Below the pieces are notes generated by a model. The model was not told where the DNA came from, searched no databases, and saw only the letters and a list, made by a program, of their open reading frames with translations. Positions 53,509 through 61,832 of a stretch of 64,000 nt of DNA are shown here, in pieces. Every line of letters starts with the position of its first letter. Position 1 is the stretch's first letter. Source of the DNA: DASXKD01 sp963734725. Its GTDB lineage: Bacteria; Actinomycetota; Actinomycetes; Streptosporangiales; Streptosporangiaceae. A program made the position numbers and the translations under genes. The stretch covers positions 83,742-147,741 of the forward strand of contig CAVTIX010000013.1 of NCBI GenBank assembly GCA_963734725.1, in the 5' to 3' direction.

Positions 53509-54872
53509 GCCTGTCCGACCGGCTATCCCAGGTGCGGATGGCTGGCGCGCCGCCGCTGGAACGGAGCGGTCCGTCCCGCCGTGTGGCCCGCCACGCCGAT
53601 CCGTTCGGCCCGCTGAAGCGCAGTGTTCACGAGGCGCTGCTGGAGGCGCTCGGGCCGAAGCTCTACGACGCGCACGTCGATCAGCTGGAATTGGAACGGC
53701 AGGTGACTCAGACGCTGCAGTCGGTGCTGCAGCGCGAGGAGACCCCGATGACCACGGCTGACCGGGGCCGTGTCGCGCAGGAAGTGGCGGATGACATTCT
53801 TGGTCACGGACCGTTGGAGCCATATCTACGGGACCCGGACGTATCCGAGATCATGGTCAACGGCCACGATCAGATCTACGTCGAACGCGACGGCCTGCTG
53901 TATTCCGTGGAAGCGGGCTTCGCTGACGAGAGCCACCTGCGCCGGACTATCGACAAGATCGTGGCGCGTGTCGGCCGGCGGGTGGACGAGGCCAGCCCCA
54001 TGGTGGACGCGCGACTGCCCGACGGCAGCCGCATCAACGCGGTGGTGCCGCCAGTGGCTCTCGATGGCTCACTGCTGACCATCCGGAAGTTTGCCGTCGA
54101 GCCGCTTACGGTAGGCCATCTCATCCAATTCGGCACCATGACCCCCCAGGTTGCCGACCTGCTGCGGGTCTGTGTGGAAGGCCGCCTGAACATCGTGATC
54201 GGCGGCGGTACTGGGTCAGGCAAGACGACAACGCTGAACGTGCTGTCCAGCTTTGTACCGGAGAATGAGCGGATCGTCACCATCGAGGACGCAGCCGAAC
54301 TGCAACTGCGCCAGGAACATGTGCTGCGCCTGGAATACCGCCCGCCCAACCTGGAGAAACGCGGGGAGATCACGATCCGGGACCTGGTGCGCAACGCGCT
54401 GCGCATGCGGCCGGACCGGATCATCATCGGCGAGGTACGCGACGAGGCAACCCTCGACATGCTTCAGGCCATGAACACCGGCCACGACGGCTCTATCACC
54501 ACCATTCACTCCAACTCACCGCGCGACTCGCTGTCCCGGATGGAGACGATGGTGATGATGACCAACGTGGAACTGACCCAGCGCGCGATCCGCGACCAGA
54601 TGGCCTCGGCGATCGACCTGATCCTGCATCAGGCCCGGCTCAAGGACGGCTCCCGGAGGATCACCCACATCACCGAGGTGCACGGCACGGAGGGTGATGT
54701 CGTCATGCTGCAGGACCTGTTCTTGTTCGATTTCCATGCGGGGACGGACGAGCGTGGCCGCCACCTGGGTACCCTGCGCAGCACAGGCCTGCGCCCGCTG
54801 TTCCTCAACCGGATGACTGACCGCGGTATCCACGTGCCGCCTGGCATCTTCCGGGGTGACTTCGCGCAATGA
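53505..54872 (+). CDS. tadA: TadA/CpaF secretion ATPase
   Basis: The 455-residue hexameric ATPase for pilus assembly, from GTG 53505. VADDILGHGPLEPYLRDPDVSEIMVNG is the typical start; Walker A IVIGGGTGSGKTTTLNVL; Asp box IVTIEDAAELQL; Walker B DRIIIGEVRDEATLDML; His box GHDGSITTIHSNS. It is complete and uninterrupted. The stop overlaps tadB's ATG. Confidence 0.95.
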   Translation: MSLSDRLSQVRMAGAPPLERSGPSRRVARHADPFGPLKRSVHEALLEALGPKLYDAHVDQLELERQVTQTLQSVLQREETPMTTADRGRVAQEVADDILGHGPLEPYLRDPDVSEIMVNGHDQIYVERDGLLYSVEAGFADESHLRRTIDKIVARVGRRVDEASPMVDARLPDGSRINAVVPPVALDGSLLTIRKFAVEPLTVGHLIQFGTMTPQVADLLRVCVEGRLNIVIGGGTGSGKTTTLNVLSSFVPENERIVTIEDAAELQLRQEHVLRLEYRPPNLEKRGEITIRDLVRNALRMRPDRIIIGEVRDEATLDMLQAMNTGHDGSITTIHSNSPRDSLSRMETMVMMTNVELTQRAIRDQMASAIDLILHQARLKDGSRRITHITEVHGTEGDVVMLQDLFLFDFHAGTDERGRHLGTLRSTGLRPLFLNRMTDRGIHVPPGIFRGDFAQ

Positions 54873-56611
54873 CCCCGATGCTGGGCATGCGATCGCGGGG
54901 GGGCCGTACCACACCCGTGAGGGCCAAGGCCGCGGCAACGGCACGGCCGCTGATAATGCCTGCCCGCGCGGCGCTGATCTGCGCGGCGCTGGCCTGCGCC
55001 GCGTTCGTGCTGATGCCGGCGGGCACGGCCAGCGGGGCCGGCCAGGAGACCCCGGCCGGGGGCCGCACGGTGATGATCCTCCTCGACAACAACAGTTCCG
55101 AGGGGTGGGTAGCCATTGCGCGCCGGTCCGCGCTTGCTTATGCGCGCGCGCTCCCGCCGAACGTGTCCGCTGGGCTGATGACCCTCGCCACCACGTGGCG
55201 ACTTGTGATACGTCCCACCACCGACCACGGACGGCTGGAGGCGGCCATATCCACCGTGCAGGGCGCCAGGGGGACCTTCTACAACTCGGAGGCGATCTAT
55301 ACCGCGCTGGCTCATGTGACCTCAGCCGTGCCTCGCCTGCGTATGCCCGGAGGCAGGCTTCTAGTGATCTCCGATGCGGAGAATCTCGTCGGTCCTGACC
55401 CTGCCACGACCATCCCCACCGACGTCATCGCGCAGCGCACCGACAGCGACGACAACATCGGCAAGCTGGGCCCGCTCGCTTCCAGCAGCGGCGGTCGCTT
55501 GGCTGGGCCGCCGCAGGCCGCCGCGCTTGCCACGGCGGCATTCGGTAAGCCCCCGAGTGTCCGCCCACCAGCCCCCAGGACTCACCGGCCTCAGCCGAAG
55601 AGCCATGGGGCTTCTGGCGCTGCCGTGCGCCAGTGGCCGTGGCCGCTCGTCGCAGGCATTGCGGCCCTCTTCGCGGCGTTGTTCTTGGTCGTTGTGACCG
55701 TGCTCGGGTCAGCGGCCCGGGCCGGCGAGGAGCGGGATCTGGCGGGGCGGATTAAGCAATACGGGCCGCGGCACCCGGCCGTAGCGGCTGCGGACGAGGC
55801 GGCGGACACCCCGAGAGCCAGCCGCGTTGCGCTCAGCATGACCAAGCGGATGATGACCTCTACAGCGCAGCAGCGCCTAGGCGAGCGCCTGGACCTGGCG
55901 GGAGTAGCGCGCAAGCCGACCGAATGGGCATTGCTGGGCGCCTGCCTTGGCGTTGTCATCGCGGCTGTGCTGAGCCTTGTCACCAGCTATGTCCTGATCG
56001 CCGTTCTGGTCGGAGCGCTTATCGGCTGGCTGGCTATGCGGGTTTCGCTGAGTATGCGGATCGTGCGGCGGCGGGCGTCCTTTGGCGAGCAACTGCCGGA
56101 CACGCTGCAGCTCATCGCCAGCGCACTGAGGGCCGGCTTCTCGCTGGCCCAGGCGATCGACGCGGTCGTGCGTGAGGACCTTCAGCCCATCGCCGGGGAA
56201 GTCTCCCGCGCGCTGGCCGAGGTCCGGCTTGGCGGCAATCTCGAGGACGGGCTAGACGCAGTCGCGGACCGGATGGATTCCGATGACCTGCACTGGACAG
56301 TCACGGCAATACGTATCCAGCAGGGCGTCGGCGGCAACCTCGCCGAGATTCTGCTCACCATCGCGGGCACAATCCGGGAGCGCGCATTCCTCCGCCGCCA
56401 CGTACGTGCGCTCAGCGCCGAGGGCCGGCTGTCCGCCTACGTCCTTGTCGCGCTGCCGGTGCTGATAGGTATCTGGCTGTTCGCCAGTGCAACGCAGTAC
56501 ATGCGCCCGCTCTACACCACACCCGTAGGCGAGCTTGCTCTCGGAGCAGCCATAGTGATGGTGGTGCTGGGCGCTCTCTGGATGCGCAAAATGATCAACA
56601 TAAAGATCTGA
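54869..56611 (+). CDS. tadB: TadB with an N-terminal VWA-like domain
   Basis: A 580-residue fusion. A signal-like helix (~25-50) precedes a domain of VWA type (~68-215): TVMILLDNNSSEGWVAIARRSALAYARALP, ...RLLVISDAENL. A helix (~255-275) then leads to the T2SF platform domain (~385-545) with FGEQLPDTLQLIASALRAGFSL, RMDSDDLHWTVTAIRIQQGVGGNLAEIL and four membrane helices. VWA-TadB fusions occur in actinobacteria. The VWA MIDAS motif (DxSxS) reads DNNSS, so metal binding is uncertain. Confidence 0.9.
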   Translation: MTPMLGMRSRGGRTTPVRAKAAATARPLIMPARAALICAALACAAFVLMPAGTASGAGQETPAGGRTVMILLDNNSSEGWVAIARRSALAYARALPPNVSAGLMTLATTWRLVIRPTTDHGRLEAAISTVQGARGTFYNSEAIYTALAHVTSAVPRLRMPGGRLLVISDAENLVGPDPATTIPTDVIAQRTDSDDNIGKLGPLASSSGGRLAGPPQAAALATAAFGKPPSVRPPAPRTHRPQPKSHGASGAAVRQWPWPLVAGIAALFAALFLVVVTVLGSAARAGEERDLAGRIKQYGPRHPAVAAADEAADTPRASRVALSMTKRMMTSTAQQRLGERLDLAGVARKPTEWALLGACLGVVIAAVLSLVTSYVLIAVLVGALIGWLAMRVSLSMRIVRRRASFGEQLPDTLQLIASALRAGFSLAQAIDAVVREDLQPIAGEVSRALAEVRLGGNLEDGLDAVADRMDSDDLHWTVTAIRIQQGVGGNLAEILLTIAGTIRERAFLRRHVRALSAEGRLSAYVLVALPVLIGIWLFASATQYMRPLYTTPVGELALGAAIVMVVLGALWMRKMINIKI

Positions 56612-56612
56612 T

Positions 56613-57524
56613 ATGTCTGGTTCTATTCTTCTCATCGGTGGGCTCGCAGCCCTCGTGCTGGCGTTTGCGCTCATGGCGGTGGCGGTGATGCCACGGCGGG
56701 AAACGCAGCCGAGCGTGGACCGGGCGCTGGCCACGATTGACGAGCGGTATACACGCGATGCGGCCGGCGCCGGCAAGCAGGCCGACCCGTTCCAGATCCC
56801 TGACTGGATGCGGCGCCTGGCGGTCCGGCTTTCGCCAGATAGCGTCGCCACCGTCATGCAGCGCAGGCTCGATATCGCGGGCAACCCGAAGGGCTGGACC
56901 TCCGACCGGATGCTCGCTGTCAAGGGGCTCGGCCTGGTGGCGCTGGGCATGCTCGGCGCACTGTATGGGCTGCGCAACCCGGAGTTGCTCATCGTGGGCG
57001 CCGGTCTCGGCGCCGTGATCGGTTTCTTCCTGCCCGACCTGCTGCTGTACAACACCGGGCTGAAGCGGCAGCAGCAGATCCCGGTTATCCTGCCGGACGC
57101 GCTGGACATGCTGACCATCTGCGTGGAGGCCGGCCTCGGGTTCGACGCCGCGCTCGCGCAGGTCGCGCGCAATACCAAAGGACCGGTGGCCGCGGAATTC
57201 TCCCGGGTACTGCAGGAGATGCAGATCGGCAAATCCCGTAGCCAGGCGCTGCGGGCCATGGCCGACCGCACCACCGTGCCAGAACTCCAGTCGTTCGTCT
57301 CCGCCCTGGTCCAGTCCGGCGAGATGGGCATACCGGTCGCTCACGTACTGCGCGAACAAGCCAAGGAGATGCGGGTACGCCGCCGCCAGCGGGCCGAAGA
57401 GCTGGCGCAGAAGGTCCCGGTGAAGATCACCTTCCCGCTGATCTTCTGCCTGTTCCCGGCGCTGATGGTAGTGATCCTCGGCCCAGGGGTCATCGAGATC
57501 GCACACACGCTGTTTGGCAAGTAG
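56613..57524 (+). CDS. tadC: TadC inner-membrane platform protein
   Basis: A 303-residue T2SF-domain protein: an N-terminal helix, then LPDLLLYNTGLKRQQQIPVILPDALDMLTICVEAGLGF, MQIGKSRSQALRAMADRTTVPELQSFVSALVQSGEMG and a C-terminal helix pair. It partners TadB as the membrane platform for TadA. Starts one base after the tadB stop. Confidence 0.93.
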   Translation: MSGSILLIGGLAALVLAFALMAVAVMPRRETQPSVDRALATIDERYTRDAAGAGKQADPFQIPDWMRRLAVRLSPDSVATVMQRRLDIAGNPKGWTSDRMLAVKGLGLVALGMLGALYGLRNPELLIVGAGLGAVIGFFLPDLLLYNTGLKRQQQIPVILPDALDMLTICVEAGLGFDAALAQVARNTKGPVAAEFSRVLQEMQIGKSRSQALRAMADRTTVPELQSFVSALVQSGEMGIPVAHVLREQAKEMRVRRRQRAEELAQKVPVKITFPLIFCLFPALMVVILGPGVIEIAHTLFGK

Positions 57525-57532
57525 GAGCCATC

Positions 57533-58183
57533 ATGCCCACCGCATCCGGCCGCCGCCGACTCGACGCCGGCAGACTGATCATGGTCCCGGCTATCTCGGT
57601 GATCTTGCTTGCCAACCTGGCCAGCCTGGACCACGGCAGCGCTTCTGGTGCGGCGGGCGTGCTGCGGCTGATAGGCACGGTGCTCACGTGCGTCTTCTAC
57701 GCGCTCATCATCTTCTGCTACCTGCGGCGCGGCCCAGCGACCAGCACAAGCGGCTCGGTCACTGCCCACGCCGCGGCCGTGGCCGCCACGTGGCTGCCGT
57801 TCGCGCTTCCCCTGCTGCGCGGCTCGCCGCCCGGAGCGGTCCGCCAGGCACTCGCCGACCTGCTGCTGGTTCTCGGTACCACGTGGGCCGTGTGGTCGCT
57901 GTATTACCTTGGCCGCAACGTGTCAGTGCTCGCGCAGGTCCGCGGGCTGGCTGACCGTGGCCCCTACCGGTGGGTGCGGCACCCCCTCTATCTCGGTGAG
58001 CTCGTCTCCTCGCTCGGTGTCACTGTTGCCGCCAACAGTCTGGCGGCGGTAGCCATCTGGCTGGTGCTTTGCAGTCTGCAGGTATATCGGGCGCTGCAGG
58101 AGGAGCAGGTGCTGCTCCAGGCCCTGCCGAACTACCGCAGCTACCGGAGCCGCACGGCGGCCCTGGTCCCTGGCCTGTTCTAG
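57533..58183 (+). CDS. Isoprenylcysteine methyltransferase-like membrane protein
   Basis: A 216-residue protein with about five membrane segments. GLADRGPYRWVRHPLYLGELVSSLG is the signature of ICMT/phospholipid-methyltransferase-type enzymes (GPY-x-x-x-RHP-x-Y-x-G), and EEQVLLQALPNYRSYRSRT completes it. It follows tadC by eight bases on the same strand, so it is likely in the operon; its substrate, possibly a lipid or modified pilus component, is unknown. Confidence 0.85.
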   Translation: MPTASGRRRLDAGRLIMVPAISVILLANLASLDHGSASGAAGVLRLIGTVLTCVFYALIIFCYLRRGPATSTSGSVTAHAAAVAATWLPFALPLLRGSPPGAVRQALADLLLVLGTTWAVWSLYYLGRNVSVLAQVRGLADRGPYRWVRHPLYLGELVSSLGVTVAANSLAAVAIWLVLCSLQVYRALQEEQVLLQALPNYRSYRSRTAALVPGLF

Positions 58184-58236
58184 CCACCCTGCCAGGCCGC
58201 AGGCCGCCCGCGCGCGCCCACTTTGGGGAGGGCACC

Positions 58237-59126
58237 TTAGCGGGCCAGCAGAACGGCAAGTGGCCCGGCAGCGACGAGGACCAGCGCCAAGATCAGCCAG
58301 GCGGCACGGCCCGATCGGGCCCATTTGGGCCATATGAGGGCCGACGGGGGTGCCGTTGTCTCTTCCGGTACCGGGTCCTCCGGGAATAGCAGGGCCATTT
58401 GCGGGGTCGGCTGACCCGGCAGCACCGGCCGCTTTCGCCGAGCCGGTTTGGCCGGCCGGGACGGCCGCGTCTTCCGTCCTGGCCCCGGTGCGAGGCCGGC
58501 GTCTTCGCCCGGCGGCTAGCCGCCTTCGTCCGGGCCGTAGGCATCTTTATCCAGCGGGCTGGTTCCTTCGCCAGGCGGCCCTGCTCATGCTCCCGGCGGC
58601 TCGACGGCTTCTCCGGGGGGCCAGTTGCCCCGTCTGCGCGATGTTGCCGATCCGGCTCCAGCTGCGCCGGAGGCGGTGGAGCAGGGACCTGCGGAGGATC
58701 AGCTGGCGGGGCCGGGCCCGGCTCTGGCTGTACCGTGATCTCATCTGCCTGGGCACCCGAGTAGGAGGAGACGCTGAGGGGCGGAAGCTCGTGCGTGGGC
58801 GCCTCATCTGCCGGGGGGCGCGGCAGGGAGGGCCGCACGGACGGCAGCCTCGGCCGCGCGATGACCGCAGGTGGCTGAGGTCCCTTTCCTGCGCCGGGCG
58901 TCCGCCGGGGGAGGGACGCTGGCCGTTCGGCACGCGGCGCGTGTTCCTGCGGTGACGCTTCGCCCCTCATCGAGTCGAGTGCGTCACGTATGCGCTGCAG
59001 GGCATCCTCGGACAGCGCAGGCGGCCGCACCGGCCTGGCCTCTGGCCTCTGCTTGCCGCCCGGCACCCGCCGATTGCTGGATGGCGCACGCCGCGGAAGA
59101 GGCTGGGCAGGACCGTCTTCTGCCAT
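58237..59126 (-). pseudogene. Proline-rich membrane protein with a frameshift, convergent with the Tad operon
   Basis: From ATG 59126 the frame reads MAEDGPAQPLPRRAPSSNRR, ALSEDALQRIRDALDSM and a Pro-rich stretch to KMPTARTKAASRRAK. Around 58440-58510 the sensible reading shifts frame to RPSRPAKPARRKRPVLPGQP, then TPQMALLFPEDP and a membrane helix AAWLILALVLVAAGPLAVLL ending at 58237. If unshifted, translation ends at 58293 without the anchor. No family is recognised. The two parts together would be ~295 residues. It could be two overlapping genes, but that is less natural. Confidence 0.5.
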
Positions 59127-59916
59127 CGGCCAACCCCCGGCGCTTGGAAGAGGACGCGAGCTCTCGCAGATAAGCCGAGCACACCGCGCCGCCAATCGAT
59201 CGGTTGACCCCGTTGTCATTGGCCAGCGCCGCGCGCGCACCTGCGAAAGACACGCCAGGCGATCTAATAACGTACCGATACTAGCCGGAATCGCCGACGT
59301 CCACGCTGGGCTGTGTGAGGGGCGGCGGGCTAAAACTGGGCGTAGGCCCGATCCGCGAGCGAACCGTCAAGAAATGAATCAAGAAGACCCGATCGACTCC
59401 TGGGCGACCGGGCCTCTGACCTGCACTTACTGGTAGCAGGGACGGCCGCCTGCAGCTCCGCGGGCGTGCCCTAAGGCATGAACGCGGCGTCGGCGCCGCA
59501 GGTGCCGCAGGCACCGCCTTGATACTCGCGGCTGGGCGGCTGGCTGCACTGGGCACGCTGGCCCCCGAACGTGGGTGCGCAATGCAGCGGGTCGGCTAGG
59601 AACCTGACTGACCTCGAGCCGGTGAGCGGATTCGAACCGCTGACCTGCCGTTTACAAGAAGTACGGCCTAGTGCACCATGCGCGCTACCTGCGCAGATAG
59701 CACAGCCAGGTGCAAGGATGGCGCTGTCTACCCTGGGCTTTTCTGGCTGGCCGTTCCACGCCACGTTCCATGCCACGAGCCCCGTAGGGTCTGCCGGGAG
59801 GTCACTTCGAGGGTACCTACGCGGCAGTTTCGGCCAGGCTCTTTGCTGAGCGCTGGTATTGCCGGTATGGCGGCCTACACTCGTGCGCAGGGCCCGAGTT
59901 GTAGTAGGTGTGCACC
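59127..59916. other. Accessory-region junction, mostly non-coding
   Basis: Nearly 800 bases between the proline-rich gene and the small paralogous pair. I see no protein gene; a frame encoding SGFEPLTCRLQE is an artefact of translating a tRNA fragment antisense. The tRNA-like fragment at 59616 is the only recognisable piece. Confidence 0.5.
59616..59660 (-). pseudogene. tRNA-Thr-like 3' half (possible att site)
   Basis: On the minus strand, ttgtaaacggcaggtc, agcggttcgaatccgct, caccggctc reads as anticodon loop (TGT), variable region, T-arm and acceptor 3' strand of a tRNA. The 5' part upstream has a weak D-arm-like piece but no matching GCCGGTG acceptor strand, and the anticodon stem gccgt/acggc would enclose an 11-base loop. 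That makes a functional tRNA unlikely and an integration scar plausible. Confidence 0.55.
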
Positions 59917-60198
59917 ATGGCCGAGGTATCCGAGGCAGAGGCGAGAGCACGGCGCATACCCGCGTACGCGCTGCTGCGTGCCGCCGTGGCCCAAGACGCC
60001 GATGCGGCGGTCCTCCTGGTGGACCAGGCCCGCAAGGCCGGGACTTTGGACCTCCTGGTGTTCAACGTGGCCCACGTGGCCGCCCGCGCCATGCTCGGGG
60101 CCGAGGGGTACGACGTCGCCAAGGTTCTGCGGGTCCTGGATTCCTGGATGGACGAGGCGGTACACGGCGTCCAGTGCCCACCCGGGCGGACAGCATGA
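59917..60198 (+). CDS. Small helical protein A of a coupled paralogous pair
   Basis: A 93-residue product from ATG 59917 (MAEVSEAEARARRIPAYALL). It is all-helical in appearance, with RAAVAQDADAAVLLVDQARK and a core similar to the next gene (AR-x4-AYA-x2-RA-x3-A-x-D). Its ATGA end overlaps that gene. No family is recognised. Genes like this in actinobacteria often occur in accessory islands; function unknown. Confidence 0.55.
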   Translation: MAEVSEAEARARRIPAYALLRAAVAQDADAAVLLVDQARKAGTLDLLVFNVAHVAARAMLGAEGYDVAKVLRVLDSWMDEAVHGVQCPPGRTA

Positions 60199-60488
60199 CC
60201 CCCGGCCAGCTGGCCACGGAGGAGGCCAAGGCGGCCCGCACCGTGGCCGCCTATGCAATGGTGCGGGCGATGCTCGCGCGGGATACCTGGACCATGGCCC
60301 GCATTCTGGACCGGTGGGCCACCGGACCCGGTACAGAGGGCATTGACTTCGCCGCTGCTGTGGCCGGAGCTGGAGCCGCGCTTGCCATCGGTTTGGCTGA
60401 CGGGAATAGAGACCGCGCCCTGGCCGAGGCGGACGAGGCGCTGACAGCGGCCTTGGCCCGCCAAGTTCCCCGCGTCCGCGCCGCCTAG
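60195..60488 (+). CDS. Small helical protein B of a coupled paralogous pair
   Basis: A 97-residue product from ATG 60195 overlapping the previous stop. EEAKAARTVAAYAMVRAMLARDTWTMARIL aligns with the equivalent helix of protein A, then IDFAAAVAGAGAALAIGLAD and a C-terminal helix RALAEADEALTAALARQ. I do not recognise the family. Coupling and homology suggest a two-subunit complex from a tandem duplication. Confidence 0.55.
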   Translation: MTPGQLATEEAKAARTVAAYAMVRAMLARDTWTMARILDRWATGPGTEGIDFAAAVAGAGAALAIGLADGNRDRALAEADEALTAALARQVPRVRAA

Positions 60489-60608
60489 CTTGGCCGCATG
60501 CTGGCGATAGGACGGCTCCTGGCTCTGACGCTGTTGGCAGATACACCCTGCTACTTGAGTTAGTAGCCACCCCTTGACCCCCAGGACATTGGACTAGTTG
60601 TCTTGCCT

Positions 60609-60662
60609 TGCCGGCGATCTTGGAAATTCCCCAGTCTCGATCGCTGAAATTCCCCAGTTGGT
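60609..60662. repeat. IS21 left terminal inverted repeat
   Basis: Contains two attccccag-type repeats separated by cgatcgctgaa; matches the right end over about 45 bases with roughly ten mismatches. Confidence 0.8.
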
Positions 60663-60689
60663 TGAGCGCTCAGCGAGTCGTTGCTGAGG

Positions 60690-61052
60690 TTAGCGGTTGC
60701 CGGGCATGATGGCCACCTCCTGGTCGAGCAGGTCGGTGATGGCGACGGGCTCTGCGCAGTGCGGGCAGGGCCCGCCGGTGCCGATGCGGCGGGCGAAGAT
60801 GCCGCAGTCGGGGCAGCGCTGCTCGCCGAGGAGGCGCTGCTCGCAGTCGGGGCATTCGTAGATGGTGTGGTCGCGCCGGGGCCGGGCGGCCGGGACGGTG
60901 AGCGGGGCGGGCGGGTCCTGGTGGCGGCGCCGGAACGCGGTCTTGCGGCAGGCGCTGCTGCAGTAGCGCTGCCGCCCGGCGGGGGTGAAGGGGTGCTGGC
61001 AGACCGGGCAGGTCATCGTCCCGGTGTCGTCTCGCGACGGGGATCTGGTCAT
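60690..61052 (-). CDS. IS21-associated zinc-finger protein
   Basis: A 120-residue accessory ORF from ATG 61052, overlapping the istB stop (ATGA). It has four cysteine clusters: MTCPVCQHPFTP, RYCSSACRKTAF, YECPDCEQRLLGEQRCPDC and GPCPHCAEP, likely three zinc-binding ribbons, ending AITDLLDQEV. Third ORFs like this accompany IS21 elements in actinobacteria; function unknown, perhaps regulation. Confidence 0.75.
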   Translation of the reverse strand: MTRSPSRDDTGTMTCPVCQHPFTPAGRQRYCSSACRKTAFRRRHQDPPAPLTVPAARPRRDHTIYECPDCEQRLLGEQRCPDCGIFARRIGTGGPCPHCAEPVAITDLLDQEVAIMPGNR

Positions 61053-61832
61053 GGGGTGCCGTCCCCGCGGCGGAGCTTGTCGGCGCGGGCCCGGTGGGCG
61101 CGCATCCGGTAGGACTCGCCGGTGATGTTGAGGACGACCGATCTGTGCAGCAGCCGGTCGAGCATGGCGGCGGCGACCATCGGGTCGTCGAAGATCTTTC
61201 CCCAGGAGGCGATGCCGAGGTTGGTGGTCAGCGCGATGGAGCCTTTGAGGTGCCGCTGGGTGATGACCTGGAACAGCGCGGCGGCGCCCTCGGCGGGCAT
61301 CGGCAGGTAGCCGACCTCGTCGATGATCAGGAGCCGGGGCCCGGCGAAGAACCGCATGGTGGTGGCCCAGCGGCCCTCGATGGCGGCGCGGTGGCAGCGG
61401 GCGACCAGGTCGGCGGCGGTGGTGTAGTAGGTGCGGTAGCCGGCGGCGACGGCGGCGTGGCCCAGGCCGACGGCGAGCATGGTCTTGCCGACGCCGGGCG
61501 GGCCGATCAGCAGCACGTTGGTGGCGTCGTCGAGGAACCGCAGGGTGGCCAGCTCGGCGATGAGCTTGCGGTCGACCGAGGGCTGGGCGTCGAAGTCGAA
61601 GTCGGCAGATCTGCCAGGGCGCGGGCAGGCAGGCGAACCGGGCCAGGCTGGCCTGCCGCCGGGCCTGGGTGGCGGTGACCTCCAGGGCGAGCAGGCGTTC
61701 CAGGAACGCGGTGTGGCTGAGCTGGCCTGCCCGGGCGTGGTCGAGCTCGGCGGGCAGCGCCTCGGCGGCCGCGGTCATCCGCAGCTCGGCGAGGTGGCCG
61801 CGGAGCTGCTGGTAGATCTGGTTCTCGCTCAC
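61049..61832 (-). pseudogene. istB: IstB ATP-binding helper protein, frameshifted
   Basis: From ATG 61832: MSENQIYQQLRGHLAELRMT, FLERLLALEVTATQARRQASLARFACLPAPW, then near 61610-61620 a frameshift to SADFDFDAQPSVDRKLIAEL and the AAA+ domain: LLIGPPGVGKTMLAVGLGHA (Walker A), LLIIDEVGYLPM (Walker B), ALTTNLGIASWGKIFDD. It ends at 61049. One base is lost or gained at the junction. An intact ~250-residue IstB can be reconstructed. Confidence 0.8.

Noticed and set aside
59571..59849. ORF with SGFEPLTCRLQE-like sequence
   Set aside because: This is a translation artefact of the tRNA-Thr-like fragment read in antisense, a well-known source of false proteins.
60690..61832. One 380-codon frame spanning istB and the zinc-finger ORF
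   Set aside because: The middle part is Arg-rich antiframe sequence; real istB and the zinc-finger gene are recognisable as separate units with a frameshift in istB.
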